Assembly: GCA_024138025.1 (NCBI GenBank)
Contig: JAMXBD010000686.1
Span: 434,001 to 498,000, forward strand
Source: Combretum micranthum
Lineage: Eukaryota > Streptophyta > Magnoliopsida > Myrtales > Combretaceae
Direction of reading: 5' to 3'
DNA length: 64,000 nt
A program made the translations under genes and the position numbers. The notes beneath the pieces are model-generated. The model searched no databases and was not told where the DNA came from. It saw nothing but the letters and a program-made list of their open reading frames with translations. Positions within the stretch are counted from its first letter, which is position 1. The number at the start of each line of letters is the position of its first letter. Shown here one piece after another: positions 12,163 to 24,109 of this stretch.

Positions 12163-12820
12163 CTGCCGAGCTCTGTGTACAGTCAATAATGCGACTCGGC
12201 AAAAAGTTATACAGGCTAAGTTACTCTGAGCATGCCCCTTTTGCAAATGAAAGAGCCATTGCTTCAATCTCAATTCTCAAAGTCTGCTAAGATTTACTTC
12301 ACCAATTGGGTCAAATTTCAATATATATGCATGTATATATTTTGTTTATTTCTTTTCAGCGATGATAATAACGTAGTCAGTAGATCACTATAACGTAGGA
12401 AATCGAACTGAATATCTTAAAATGTGAGAAATAGAACTCAATATTTCAAAAATGAGATCCATGATCAGATATCAATGAGTTACAAAACTATTAACAAATT
12501 TCTACATATCGCTGAGCCCTATGTACAGCTAATAATGCGTCTGAACAAGAGGTTATACACGTTAAGTTACTTTGAGCATGCCCCTTTTGCAAACGAAAGA
12601 GCCATTGCTCTAATCTAAATTCTCAAAGTCTGCGAACATTTACTTCACCAATTGGGTCAAATTTCAATATATATATATAAGCAATTATAATAATGTGGCT
12701 AATAGGACTATTACAATATGAAAAATCGAAATCAATACTTAAAAAATGAGGACTAAAACCTTATGCTAATAACTTATAAGATCATTGACAATTTTCAATA
12801 ATCTCACAATTAGAAAAAAA
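12163..12820. repeat. Tandem duplication of about 346 bp
   Basis: The block around GAGCATGCCCCTTTTGC (12228) recurs at 12574, and the flanks on both sides also align ('caccaattgggtcaaatttc' in both copies, then a degenerate 'aa-gt-gtcaataggactat' stretch). Copy 1 is about 12163-12508 and copy 2 about 12509-12820. The copies have diverged noticeably. The open frame at 12424-12618 lies across the repeat and is not convincing as a gene. Confidence 0.75.
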
Positions 12821-13758
12821 TTACATGTCAAACAATGAATATTTAAGGTTGAAAAAATTTTATAATATGTCTTTTTTTTTTGTCCTGAGATTAGTCTTAT
12901 AAATTATTAAAAAACTTAAACTTATATACGCCTTGATTATACCATTAAAATATCCATCATATTAATAAGGGGAAAAAATATAATTTTTATTTCCTAATGG
13001 TTCACTATTTTTTTAGCAAAATACTTAAATAAGTTCCTAAAACTTTGCATTTTATTCTATTAAGATCCTTACGATTCTGTATGATCAATTACCCTTCTCA
13101 ACTTTTTAACTTGTTGCGATTTGGCCTTGTTGTCGGAAATGTAGATGGAATACTATCAGAATACTGACATGGATAAACATACGTGCTGATGGATATCATC
13201 ATAACGTTCTCAATATCACAATTACTAAAGTAAAACACATGTAACATCAACAAGTTATCCATCCTTTTAGTATGCAAACATCAACTCAATTAATTAGAAA
13301 AGAAAATAGTCCTAATTTACTTTACATTGTTTGGCCTTCCCAAGTACGATAATGTCGGAGATTTCGAGGTTAATATCCTCCAAAGGGGCACACAAATGCT
13401 TTCTCCACTACAAATTGAAACCTTTTTTCACCATATAAAAACTAATATTTAAACAACGTATGTTGCTACACTATTATAAACGTAGATGATAAATCAAATC
13501 CTTGAATAATATCTTTAAAAAAATAAAAATAAAACTTATGTTTTCTGACTAAATATAGATATACATAGGCTTAAGTTGGAATGAGCAACATCTATATCCA
13601 GTGGGCAACGATGACTGCAAAAATCATAAGCAAAGATCCAAAAACGATCCTTTTTTAAAATAAAAACAGATGATTTTGAGATTCAAAAAAATAAAAAAAG
13701 GAGAACAAAAAAGGAATTGCCATTAAAGAGGAGTCGAATGACACTGAGTATTGTATCC
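12821..13758. other. Intergenic, no gene seen
   Basis: AT-rich spacer with homopolymer runs; nothing recognisable. Confidence 0.6.
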
Positions 13759-14592
13759 TAGTCTTTTTTTTTTTTCTATTTAAATTGTCAACATTTGTAA
13801 AAGTTGACAAATGAGTCCTTTATCTAACAATGTTAACTTTTCCATGAGTTCTAGACAAGTGACACAGAAATTATTAATTTAAAAACTAAGATAAATAAAT
13901 TAAGATAACTTTAAAAATAAAAAAATAGAATAAGCAACATGATGTTGCTTTCGGAGGCAATAGAAGTTTGAAAATCGATTTGTAATTATGTAAATAATTC
14001 AATTAGATTACCTTTCTTTCTAATTTTTTAATTGATCAGACATTATATAATTATATAATAGGTGATATACTACATATTTCGAAATCGTGACTTATTTAAG
14101 TTTTTTCATTAGTCAATTATTCCGTGAGACCTAAACGTTAAAAAGTTACGTCGTTGGATGTGAAAGGAAAGCCGAAATATTTATCAGATTAACTTATTAG
14201 AACATATAATTTTTTTTAATAACAATAACAAAATATTAACTTATTAGAACATATAATTGTTTTTAATAAGAATAACAAAACGTCTAACAAATGTAAAAAA
14301 TAATTTTTAATGATGCTTTTTTAAATAATCCTCACTTTCTTTTTTATTTAAAAATTTAAGATTTTATTATATTTTATTATTTTTTAAAGTATCTTAATTT
14401 ATTTATATTATTTTTAAATCAATAATTTTTTACCAATTAAAATGCGCCCTTGTTAAATATTTAGTGAAAATGTCAAAGCATTAAAAAAACGACACATTTG
14501 TTAACTTTTGAAAATATTGAGGACTGAAATAGTAAAAAAAAAAAGTTGAGAATTAGAACTTAAATAGAAAATTGGTAAAATATTGAGGACTA
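13759..14592. mobile_element. Inverted-repeat (MITE-like) element, about 0.83 kb
   Basis: The left arm, about 13759-13935, is an imperfect reverse complement of the right arm, about 14345-14592. The clearest match is 'taaataaattaagata' (left) against its complement near 14395. The outer ends read TAGTC at 13759 and GACTA at 14588. No ORF. Arms of 150 bp or more fit a Mutator-type or fold-back MITE, but no target duplication was identified. Inside lies a 47-bp tandem repeat (14191-14237 and 14238-14284). Confidence 0.5.
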
Positions 14593-15337
14593 AAAATATA
14601 CTTTTTAATATTTATAATTATGATATTTTAATGGTTGGAGAATATGCTAAATAATCCTATAACTTCCCTTAAAGATTTAGAAAGCATAAAAGGAAAAGGT
14701 ACAACTAGGTAATATTGTTTGTTTGTCCCATTTTTTAATAATTTCCATATCCTTTACAATCTACTAATATTTTTCTTCTTGGTATTTGAACCTGGACTTG
14801 GATATTCATAGACACTTATGTAATTTTCCCTTTCTTAGATCTTTATGAAAATTGCTGTCTATATTCTTTTTGTCACTTCACTCATATGATGTGGATTATA
14901 CACAGATGAACACAATGACCCTTTCTCCTATTATTAAAAAGGTCAAGATCATTTATTTAAACTTGTTGACTTGTAAATGCGTTTAATCTGAAAACCTTAT
15001 ACTTGTACTGATAACAATTTTTTTATTTTATATAATTAAGAGTATTTTTGGAAAAAAAATACTTTTTATAAGAACAATTATTCATTCGGTAAAAGAAAAA
15101 AATAGAGATTCTTTCCTAATAGCAGAAATACTTAAAAATCAAATAAAAAATAATTATCCTATTCAGAAATTATATCATCCTGTTATTAGTTTTATTTCGA
15201 GGAGACCGATGCGGTCACTGCTCAACCAATCTAACAGTAGCTGGACAATGCCAAGCGTCTAGGAAACCCCTACAAAAACTCTCTCTCTCTCGTACTAACG
15301 CTTCCTAGTTTGTAACAGGACATCCAACACGGGAAAA
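14593..15337. other. Upstream region of the NRT2.5 gene
   Basis: No gene. The proximal part becomes richer in G and C from about 15200, with a CCAAT at 15225 and a CT-microsatellite at about 15279-15290, probably in the 5' UTR. I see no clear TATA box within the last 150 bases. Confidence 0.5.
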
Positions 15338-17206
15338 ATGGAAACCACCACATCCCCGGGAAAATTTGCTCTCCCTGTGGACTCTGAACACAAGTCCTTA
15401 GAGTTCCGTTTGTTTTCCATAGCAAAGCCTCACATGAGAGCGTTCCACCTCTCATGGGTGTCTTTCTTCTCCTGTTTCGTTTCCACTTTCGCAGCGCCAC
15501 CGCTTCTTCCCATCATTCGGGACAACCTTAACCTGACCTCAACAGACATAGGAAATGCTGGGATTGCATCCGTTTCCGGGGCAGTTTTTGCCAGGATTGC
15601 TATGGGGACAGCCTGTGACTTGTTCGGACCCCGTCTAGCTTCTGCTTCCTTAATCCTACTAACAGCTCCAGCAGTATTCTTCACTTCCATGGCCTCGTCC
15701 CCGATTTCGTTCCTACTAGTCCGTTTCTTTACAGGGTTTTCCCTTGCTACTTTTGTCTCGGCGCAATTCTGGATGAGCTCAATGTTCTCTTCAAACGTTG
15801 TTGGTTCTGCCAATGGATTGGCAGGAGGATGGGGAAACCTTGGAGGAGGGGCAACACAGCTGATCATGCCCATAGTTTTCGGTCTCATTCGGGATATTGG
15901 AGCTATCAAATTCACCGCTTGGAGGATTGCATTTTTCATTCCTGCTCTTTTCCAGACCTTGACAGCATTTGCTGTCATAATCTTTGGCCAGGACTTGCCT
16001 GATGGGAACTTCGCAAGACTGAAAAAGGAAGGAGATAAACCCAAAGACGAATTCTCCAAGGTCTTCTACCATGGTGTTAGCAATTATAGAGGATGGATAC
16101 TGGCAATGAGTTATGGATACTGTTTCGGTGTGGAGCTTACAGTTGACAACATTATTGCAGAGTATTTCTATGATAGATTCAACTTAGATCTTCATACAGC
16201 AGGGATGATTGCAGCGAGTTTCGGTCTAGCCAATTTGTTTGCTCGACCTGGAGGGGGTATCATCTCGGATGCAATCTCAAAGAGGTACGGGATGCGGGGG
16301 AGGCTGTGGGGGCTGTGGATTGTGCAGACACTGGGAGGGGTTTTTTGTGTGATTCTTGGCAGGGTGAATTCTTTGAGTGCATCCATTGTTGTCATGCTTG
16401 TGTTCAGTGTTTTTTGCCAAGCTGCTTGTGGTCTTACGTTTGGGGTGGTTCCTTTTGTCTCCAGAAGGTTAGAATGAAAGTTTTCTAAATCATTTGCATC
16501 ATAATTTTATTACTGTTAACCATATTTAGCTAATTCATATATGCAATGTCATCATTTGCTATGAAATGTGTGTCTTTTCATTATCAAATGCTGATTCACT
16601 AGTTTTCTTTCTTACTTTAACTACAAATACATTAATGTCTCAAGGATTGATTCTGGTTGTAGACTAGTGTGACAAATTTCTATCATACTGATATCAAGAG
16701 GCTTCGATTACTAATGATTTTTATCAGCACCGGAATGATCAGAAACTGAAAGTCGTAACTGATACCCAGATATGGTAGTTAACCATCACGGAAAATGTTA
16801 ATAGAAAATGAAAATTTCTTGTTACAGGTCGCTAGGAGTGATATCTGGTATGACCGGAGGAGGAGGCAACGTGGGAGCTGTACTAACACAGCTAATCTTT
16901 TTCAAAGGATCAAAATACTCTAAAGAAACAGGCATAACCCTAATGGGAATCATGATTATATGCTGCACTCTTCCACTTTTTCTCATATCCTTCCCACAAT
17001 GGGGTGGAATGATTTGCGGTCCATCATCAGCCAAAACCGCCACCGAGGAAGACTATTACTTGTCGGAATGGAGCACCAAAGAACAAGAGAATGGCTTCCA
17101 TAAAGGAAGCTTGAAGTTTGCTGATAACAGCAGAAGGGAAAGGGGAAGAAGAGTGGCATCTACTACAACCTCAGCCGACGGCGGGACCTCATTGACGCCC
17201 GTCTAA
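15338..17206 (+). CDS. NRT2.5: High-affinity nitrate transporter, NRT2.5 type (two exons)
   Basis: Plasma-membrane proton-coupled nitrate importer of the nitrate-nitrite porter branch of the MFS; NRT2 proteins normally act with the partner NAR2/NRT3.1. Exon 1 is 15338-16467, the intron 16468-16827 (360 bp, GT-AG), exon 2 16828-17206; the spliced frame is 502 codons plus stop, a normal NRT2 length, with no breaks. The start follows AAAA and gives a short N-terminus before the conserved 'FALPVD' block (residues 10-15). Visible motifs: the MFS loop G-x(3)-R...D-L-F-G-P-R around residues 81-99; the porter signature GWGNLGGG at 164-171; a second glycine-rich repeat at about 384-393 across the exon junction; and Arg86 and Arg303, candidates for the substrate-binding arginines. 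It matches NRT2.5 more than NRT2.1, e.g. 'AAPPLLP', 'FARPGGG' and 'GPSS' with '[10 protein letters not shown]' near the C-terminus. In Arabidopsis NRT2.5 is induced by long nitrogen starvation; regulation here is not visible. Confidence 0.96.
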
Positions 17207-17732
17207 TCATAAATCAGTATTTAGTAACGTTGTGATAGTATATTTCAAAAGTCGTTGGATTCATACAAAGAACTCTTAACTATTCCCAAATAAGCATGTT
17301 TGTTTCATCATATTTTGATTATTTTGTCATTACATTTTTATCGTTTTATAATAGATATTTGTTAAAAAATAAATACTATAGAAAAACTGTCAAATAAACC
17401 AAATAGAGATAATATAGATATGGTATAAATAAGTTACATATATAGATCTTATACAGATACAATAAAAATAAAAATAAAAATAAGATAATCCAAACAGTTG
17501 CATGTGTCCTTTTGTTTTCAGTTTTTAGGTTTAAGTCTCATTGTTTCATTTTACATTGCCTTAATTTTTATTAATTTATCTCCTTAAAAATGTTATTATG
17601 AGTTATTAATTGTTGAAGTTATTAGTAAGAAAATAATGTTCTAATCGGTATAAGATATTTTAAAAACTTTAGACAATTGCAACTAGTGATTTGCAAATTA
17701 AGAAAAAATAAATAAATTAAGGATATAGTTAA
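17207..17732. other. 3' flank of NRT2.5, no gene seen
   Basis: AT-rich 3' UTR and spacer. AATAAA-like words occur near 17369, but no poly(A) site can be fixed. Confidence 0.5.
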
Positions 17733-18016
17733 TTAAAGGGTTAATATAATAAATGATGTCAAAATTTTGATAAAATATGTAATTATATACTTAAACTTTA
17801 AAATTGATTAATGTAGTATCTAAACATCAAAATTGATCAATTTAGTATGTTAAAGACCTTTTTCTTTACGTCAACAGTACCTCTATCAAGTTTTTTAAGG
17901 TATTAAATTGATTAATTTTAAATTTTTTGGGGTATTAAATTAATTATTTCAAAATTCAAACATCTAATTATATATTTTTGTCTAAGTTCAAATAACATTT
18001 GACATTATCCTTTAGT
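17733..18016. mobile_element. Palindromic MITE, copy 1 of a small family
   Basis: The two halves are imperfect reverse complements: 'TTAAAGGGTTAAT...' at the left and its diverged complement ending '...ATCCTTTAG' at the right, with 'attaaattgattaatttt' type blocks between. Similar sequence recurs near 34515-34762 and 61679-61868. Non-coding. Confidence 0.5.
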
Positions 18017-21000
18017 TAAAATGATCTAAATCCACGAAAGGGATATATAAAAATAAGTTGGAGCTTGACATAATATAGGAATAATTGATACATTTATAAA
18101 AAGAGTTGGTGGTTTTTTCTTTTTCCTTTTTTCTCTAATTTCTTTAAGCATATTCATTTAAACAGGCAGGCCAGGGATTGAGCATACAAACAGAACCGGC
18201 TTGCGGCGCCGGTAATTAAAACCAACCCGGCATGATCAATTTCGAAACTGGCAAGTCTGGCCAATCTCTGAAGGGGAAAAATAAGGGAAAAAGAAAGAGC
18301 TTCACAAGTTGCAGCAAAACTCGAAAAGTGCACAAAATTTGCATCAATTTTTTTATTTATTTAAACATTGAATTAAAAAAAAATAATAGAAAGAAATATA
18401 CACCACGATAATGGTTCACGGATCCATAAACTAAAATCATAACTCAGAAGATACAAAGACTCATTCACAGATTCCAGGATTTCAAAGCCCTAAACCGACC
18501 GGTTCGATTTTGGTCCGATCCAAAACCCGCCCATATCAATATATTAACTCATTCGCGGCTGTGGAAACTAATTAAAAAAATCAGCTATTCTAAAAGAGGA
18601 ATAGGGTTCATACATTCCATTTGTAGTAATACAAGAAATGCAATCAACCACTATTCTTTTTTTTTTTTTTTTTTTTTCATTACAACTGAAAAAGATGAAT
18701 CAAACCGATACCTTCTACACGAAAGATCAGGAAAGATACTAGACTATAAGGTTATTGACCAATCGACTACTAATTTACACTATCTATTCACGCTTTTAAT
18801 AAATAAGTTATATAAATCAAATTCTAGATATTCACACTTTTAATAAACAGGTCAGATGAAATTTCAAATTTCATAGAATAAATAGCGGCAGAACGATAAT
18901 TTATCCATTATGTTTGGAAAATCTTCATGGTGAAAAGATGGAGTCGTAAAGACGAGTCGGGAAGATGGATTATAATTGTTAATATTTTTCTAAGAATTGA
19001 TGATTACAAGTTGGACATAATTCTAAATATTTTAAAAATCATAATGGAGCACAATCTCCTTTCTTAATTGGCCATGATTGAGGGTTAAGGTACATATCGC
19101 GATAAACGTGGAAAAAAAGTTACATTACAGTAAGAACTAAGAAACATGTGAGAATGGGAGCAAGTTCACATCCAAAGCCTATTTGTCAAATATGAGAATA
19201 ATATATCTAAGGACGTGGGATACTATCAAGGAATAAGGATATCCCTATACCGAAAGGTTATCCCTATTTATGAACCGTACATTGCTCCCTCGACAAGCCA
19301 TGGTGGCACGGTGCTTTTAGTTGTGGTAAAAAAATATGTAAGTTAGGGAATATCTATGGGTTCTATTGTTGTATAAGGTATTATAGCATTTTAATCTTTT
19401 CACATCTCACATCTATTTTAGGGGTAAGTGGATGTAAAATAGGTAAAATATTAAATCCTATCAATATTTTATCCTATAAACTATAGTTGTTAAAATCACA
19501 AATTAAATATAAGATTCTATGAGTTTATAATTATATATATATAATTAAAATGGATTTAAAATTGTTTCGGTATAGATTTTAGATAAGATTTTATCAATTT
19601 TATACAATTCTATATATTCCAATGAATAACAAAATCATAATTTTAACAACATTCTATAAGGTACATACTACCAAATTTCATGCCCAAAATTTATTAAGTA
19701 GCACCTTGATACCATCATACTCCTTGTACTTTTTAAAACCAATAGGGTACAAAGTACTTATTGAATCTACAATCATCTTTTATTAAATTTCAAGTTTATC
19801 AAATATTGTAATTAATATATACGGTTTCAGTGGTTTCATATATTTAATAATATGATGTATCACATTAAAAAGAAATTTAATAAGTAATTTTCAAATATTA
19901 TAAGCTTTTTATTATGTGGAATTTGTTTTTATGATAGTAAAAAATATGAAATTATAACAAGTGAAACTTGTAGCAAATAACAACGATTGAATACTTCTGA
20001 GGTATTGTAGTATTCTTTGGCCTCTAAAGATAACACATAACACTTTATGTAACTCAGAAGATCCACCACTTACCACTAAAGAATATCTGTTAGGATGAAA
20101 TACCATAGAAAAATGTCTTAAAAATAATGATATGTTGCTACAGGTGAAAAACTAGATTAAAAAAAAAAAGAAAAAAAAAAAAGAAGACAAGAACAATAAT
20201 GCAATAGGCACTTTAGGTAACTAGGCAATAGTTTTGTGACTTCAATATATAGGTCTAGATTCTTTAGTAAAAAAAAAAAAAAAATCTCATGATCAGAAAA
20301 TAATAGTATTACTTTTGAATTTTTTATTTATTAATATTGTTTAATAATTTTTTTATAGATGGGTGGGGTATCCTAAACCATGTACCTTGTTTACAAAGAA
20401 TACATGTTATAGAGTAGGAGGAGGATATAAGGATCTCATACCTATATTTTACTCGGAAGAATATGTTTCAAAAGATTTATACTTAAAATTTTTTTTATAA
20501 CCTTCAATACCTATCTCAATCTTACCTCATCAACTAAAGCTATCGATGGATACTCGATAGATCAGGGTACCACTTTACTTTCCTTTTTTATAAAAGATAA
20601 AATGATATATTTACCGTTCTCAAAACCATAAGATTCGTGCAAAATTGACATACGTATATGATTGATTATTCTAATACAAAATATCTGCACTAAAATAATC
20701 TCTTTTTAAAATCGACATATCTATGTTTATTTCAGCGGACAATTTATGAATGGAGCGCTCTCGATAGAAGAGGAGGAAGTGGTGGCCCTTCAAAAAGATC
20801 ACATCCTTTTATCTCATCACTAATGGTGTATTATCCATGAAGATCGCCATTCCATTATGAACACGATACCATGCCAACACAAAACACGGTAATACAAGAA
20901 AAAAACAAACAAAATAACACGTTTTCAACATGATGTAAGAATGTAAATGTATATTAGCGGTGGATGCACCCATAATGTGTATGCTAAGAAAAAAATATTT

Positions 21001-21589
21001 ATATTTGAATATATAATGAATTCATTTTTACGACAGTAAAGAGAAATACGAAAGAAAATATATAAAAATTTACTGAAAAAAGCTCTAAATTAGCAAATAA
21101 TACTTGCAATCATATTAAAATTATATACAATTTACGAAAATTATGTATTTATTTTTTTAACTTTCTAATTATGGAGGGAGGCTTATTATTTTGAGAAAGT
21201 AGTTATAGGAAAAGCGGTTACTAATTGAAAAAAAAAGGTTATCATTTTTTTCTCATTAAATAATACATATAATAAGAATTTAAGACACTAAAAGCATCAA
21301 ATCTTTTTTTTTTTTTTTACTTTAATAATAAAGATATATGCTGACATATATATACCAGTGCTGCGTTAAGATATATGATAAAATAAAGATGAGATTTTAT
21401 CCGTATTGAAGTTCTAACATTTTAGAATTATAATCTATATTTTATAATATCCAAAGAATACAAGGTATGTTGTGGAGACAGACTTTTTTAATATTTATCC
21501 AACACTTACCTAACTATGAGGATAAAGTAAGTTTCAAGTCGAGTAAAGTTAATTATCGGTTACCCTTAATATATATTATAGGTTAATTT
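18017..21589. other. Intergenic, no gene seen
   Basis: AT-rich. A GC-richer patch at about 18160-18560 includes 'cggcttgcggcgccgg' and an 'accgaccggttcg' word, but has no frame or splice pattern I can support. Long T and A runs at 18658, 20159 and 20269. The minus-strand frame at 19912-20106 is not supported. Confidence 0.5.
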
Positions 21590-21742
21590 ATATTTTTTTC
21601 ATACAAATATTTAACGCAGCAAAAGATGTTAGAAAATATTATATCTAATCTAAAAACTTAAGCTTTTAAATATGGTGTGGGCTGTTATATTTACTATTTA
21701 CGATTATAATGAGGGTGCAGGGATCCAAACTCTTAACATCCT

Positions 21743-21754
21743 GCTCTGATACCA
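21743..21754 (-). other. Primer-binding-site-like sequence
   Basis: GCTCTGATACCA, reverse complement of TGGTATCAGAGC. It is flanked by two diverged direct repeats of an LTR-end type sequence ('atctaatctaaaaacttaag', 21643-21662, and 'catctaatttaaaagtttaa', 21776-21795). It may mark a further LTR-element junction (TRIM-like), which is an inference. Confidence 0.5.
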
Positions 21755-21849
21755 TATTGAGGTTAGCATTACAACCATCTAATTTAAAAGTTTAAGTTTT
21801 TAGATATAGTAGGAGCTATTATGTTTATTATTTAACATGCACAAATGCT

Positions 21850-22660
21850 AGAATATGATCTTCAATTATTTATTGATTATATGAATACTAGGATAAATGA
21901 TATCCAAATTTGAAAACAATAAAAAGAATTTGGAGTTTGGGAAGAAAATGAGTAAAGGCGGCTCAAAAAATGATATTAATAATGAACAACTAATCTATTC
22001 TTTAGATTAGGGGATACATTTATATGAAAGCTTGAAAGCTGTTAAAAATAAAACTCAAAAAACTGCCAAAAAAAGAAAACCGAAAAACTTGCATACAGAC
22101 TGTAAATAAAAGGACAACTAAAAAGCCACAGAAGGTAATAAAAAAAAAACATGTCTACTAAAAGTTATAATATATTTAAAATTGTCCAGAAAAAATGTTG
22201 TTTTGAGGACCTAAACAATGGAACAAATGCCGAAATATGATTTTCAATTGTCTTTTGATTCTATGAGTACCTAGACAAATGACATCTAAATTTGAAAACA
22301 ATAAAGAAATTCAAACTTTAGGCTCAAAAAGTGATTTTACTGATGAAAAACTAATATGTTTTTAGCCTTAAGCATACATTTATATGGAAGCTCGAAAGCT
22401 GTTAAAATAAAACTCAAAATATTGCCAAAAATATAAAAACCCTTAAACTGATAGACAATAAATAAAAGGACAACTGAAACGCCACAAAAGACAATTGAAA
22501 TGGACATGTCTACTAAAAGTTGTAACATATTTAAAATTTTTCATAAATAGAACAAATGTCGTTTTGATGGGTTAAACAATGGAACCAATGTCAATCACCA
22601 CTAAAGGCCATGATTTTTGTTCGTTGGTTTGTTCTACATCAAAGGAGAGGCTTGAAGTTA
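21850..22660 (-). repeat. Two head-to-tail LTR-like copies (A and B)
   Basis: Copy A (about 21850-22228) and copy B (about 22229-22660) repeat the same block with a period of about 380 bp. Shared words include 'ttgaaaacaata', 'gaaagctgttaaaa' and 'taaataaaaggacaact'. The same block recurs as copy C at 25170-25700. Confidence 0.75.
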
Positions 22661-22685
22661 CAAAGTTGCTACTACTAGTCTTTAT

Positions 22686-22877
22686 CTAATTTTCCATATA
22701 TTTGTTAACCATTGCTTTCACTTCATCATCCTTCATAGGATGGACATAATTCGCACTCGAATTCTCGTTGTTTAAATCTTCACCAATGTAAAGGATTAGA
22801 TATTTCACATTAAATACATCAACAATCATAATATGGCTAGATAGCTTCAACCTGTATGTATTAAGATTAATCTTCAT
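22686..22877 (-). pseudogene. Integrase C-terminal fragment
   Basis: A 63-residue minus-strand reading with the gypsy integrase tail pattern: Tyr-Arg-Leu-Lys-Leu, then Val-Asp-Val-Phe-Asn-Val-Lys-Tyr-Leu-Ile, then an acidic tail and a stop. Rest of integrase, RNase H and RT are missing. A shorter, more decayed version of the same end lies at about 25760-25820. Confidence 0.65.
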
Positions 22878-22879
22878 CT

Positions 22880-23390
22880 ACCTCCCTACCTTTTAAGGTA
22901 AAACAGCTGTTGAATCCTACAACACTTCTTCAAAACTGGCCATAGACAACATACTACCACTACCATTATGTTTTACAATTTTTGACTCACAACCACTTTA
23001 TTAGGAATCTATAGAATTATCACTCTTTTATAAACAAAACTATAAGTATTAGCCCTACCATCATATGTTACACTCTCATCAAATTGCTAACGCCTCCCTA
23101 ACAATAAGTAACAAGTATCCATTGTAACTATATAGAGCCTATGGAAAATGAAACCAATGTTCATTTTGATATAGTTACCTCACTTCCTTTGTTCAACCAT
23201 GCCAACTTGTAAAGCTTAAGGGTGTTGCCCAAGTTTATTGCCCAAATTCTGCACTGCTTTCGTTGAGATGATGTTCTCACAGCTACCAGAATCCACCATT
23301 AACCAACACACTTTACTTTGAATGGTGCAAGTAGCCTAAAAGATGTTATCTCTTGGCTAGTCTTCCTCAATAGCTTTGAAGGTCATGCAA
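22880..23390 (-). pseudogene. Retropepsin (protease) fragment of the gypsy relic
   Basis: The minus strand shows Val-Asp-Ser-Gly-Ser-Cys-Glu-Asn-Ile-Ile-Ser, the DSG catalytic motif of many plant gypsy proteases, near 23298-23266. Further on it has 'MDTCYLLLGR' and 'YDGRANTY' patterns with stops between. The substrate would be the element's own polyprotein. Non-functional. Confidence 0.65.
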
Positions 23391-23396
23391 GACCAC

Positions 23397-24060
23397 CTAA
23401 CCAGTAAAGTCTCTTTTCCATCCAATCACATATACTTCTTCAGCATACTTAATGTCAAAAAGTGCTCCATCATCACCAACAACCTTAAAAATAGCTTCAT
23501 CCTCCTCCTCTTTGTTCTCAAAAACTGGGTTTTCAAAAGAACAAAGCACCATTTTCTTTCCTTTCCTACACTCAAATTGTTGATGAATCACCTCACCACA
23601 TTTGAAACATTTAATCCCACTAATGTTAGGCTTGTAAAGCGACCAGTGTTGTTGTTGTGTGCGCCTCCACTCTAGGTATGATTCACCTCAACACCACTGT
23701 TACCACCCCTACTACTAATCAAACTACTATTAGTTATACCACTCCTTGCTCGCCGCTGCTATTTACAATTAACGCTTCTTGGTGTGTTATTAACATACTA
23801 ACAAGATCAAACAAATTAACAGGTATCCTAAATTTGCAACCTCAATCCTCCAATATACTTCACAAGTAATTGATCCTCCATTTAGTTGAAGGCTACCATG
23901 AAATTTTGGGATCTCCGTTCTCACCCTAGTTTCCCATTATCTCCTATATTCCTCGACGCAAGGTCTACCATGCTTGCGTGACAATTCTTCATACTGCTCT
24001 TATTCCTTAACAGAAGAGGAATCATCATCTATCTCATCGGGATTGTCGAGCTTGAACTTA
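23397..24060 (-). pseudogene. gag fragment with zinc knuckle of the gypsy relic
   Basis: A zinc knuckle of CX2CX4HX4C form (Cys-Phe-Lys-Cys...His...Cys) is readable on the minus strand near 23608-23567. It is followed by an acidic linker in the same frame down to 23397. Upstream, 'EIPKFHGSLQ' near 23915-23886 is the gypsy capsid entry motif; the capsid core after it is mostly deleted and broken by stops. Confidence 0.65.
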
Positions 24061-24109
24061 ACTCTTATCCTCCTAAAGCAATTGAATCGTATTAAACTCA
24101 ACCCATTTA

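Noticed and set aside
15430..16072. Long minus-strand open frames (209 and 93 codons) opposite the nitrate transporter exon
   Set aside because: They are antisense shadows of a strongly conserved NRT2 exon and have no domain of their own.
15338..16477. Reading NRT2.5 as a 379-codon truncated protein
   Set aside because: The conserved reading ends at a GT donor (16468) and resumes in phase after an AG acceptor (16827), restoring the family's usual length.
18160..18560. GC-richer patch as a gene remnant
   Set aside because: No frame, domain or splice pattern on either strand.
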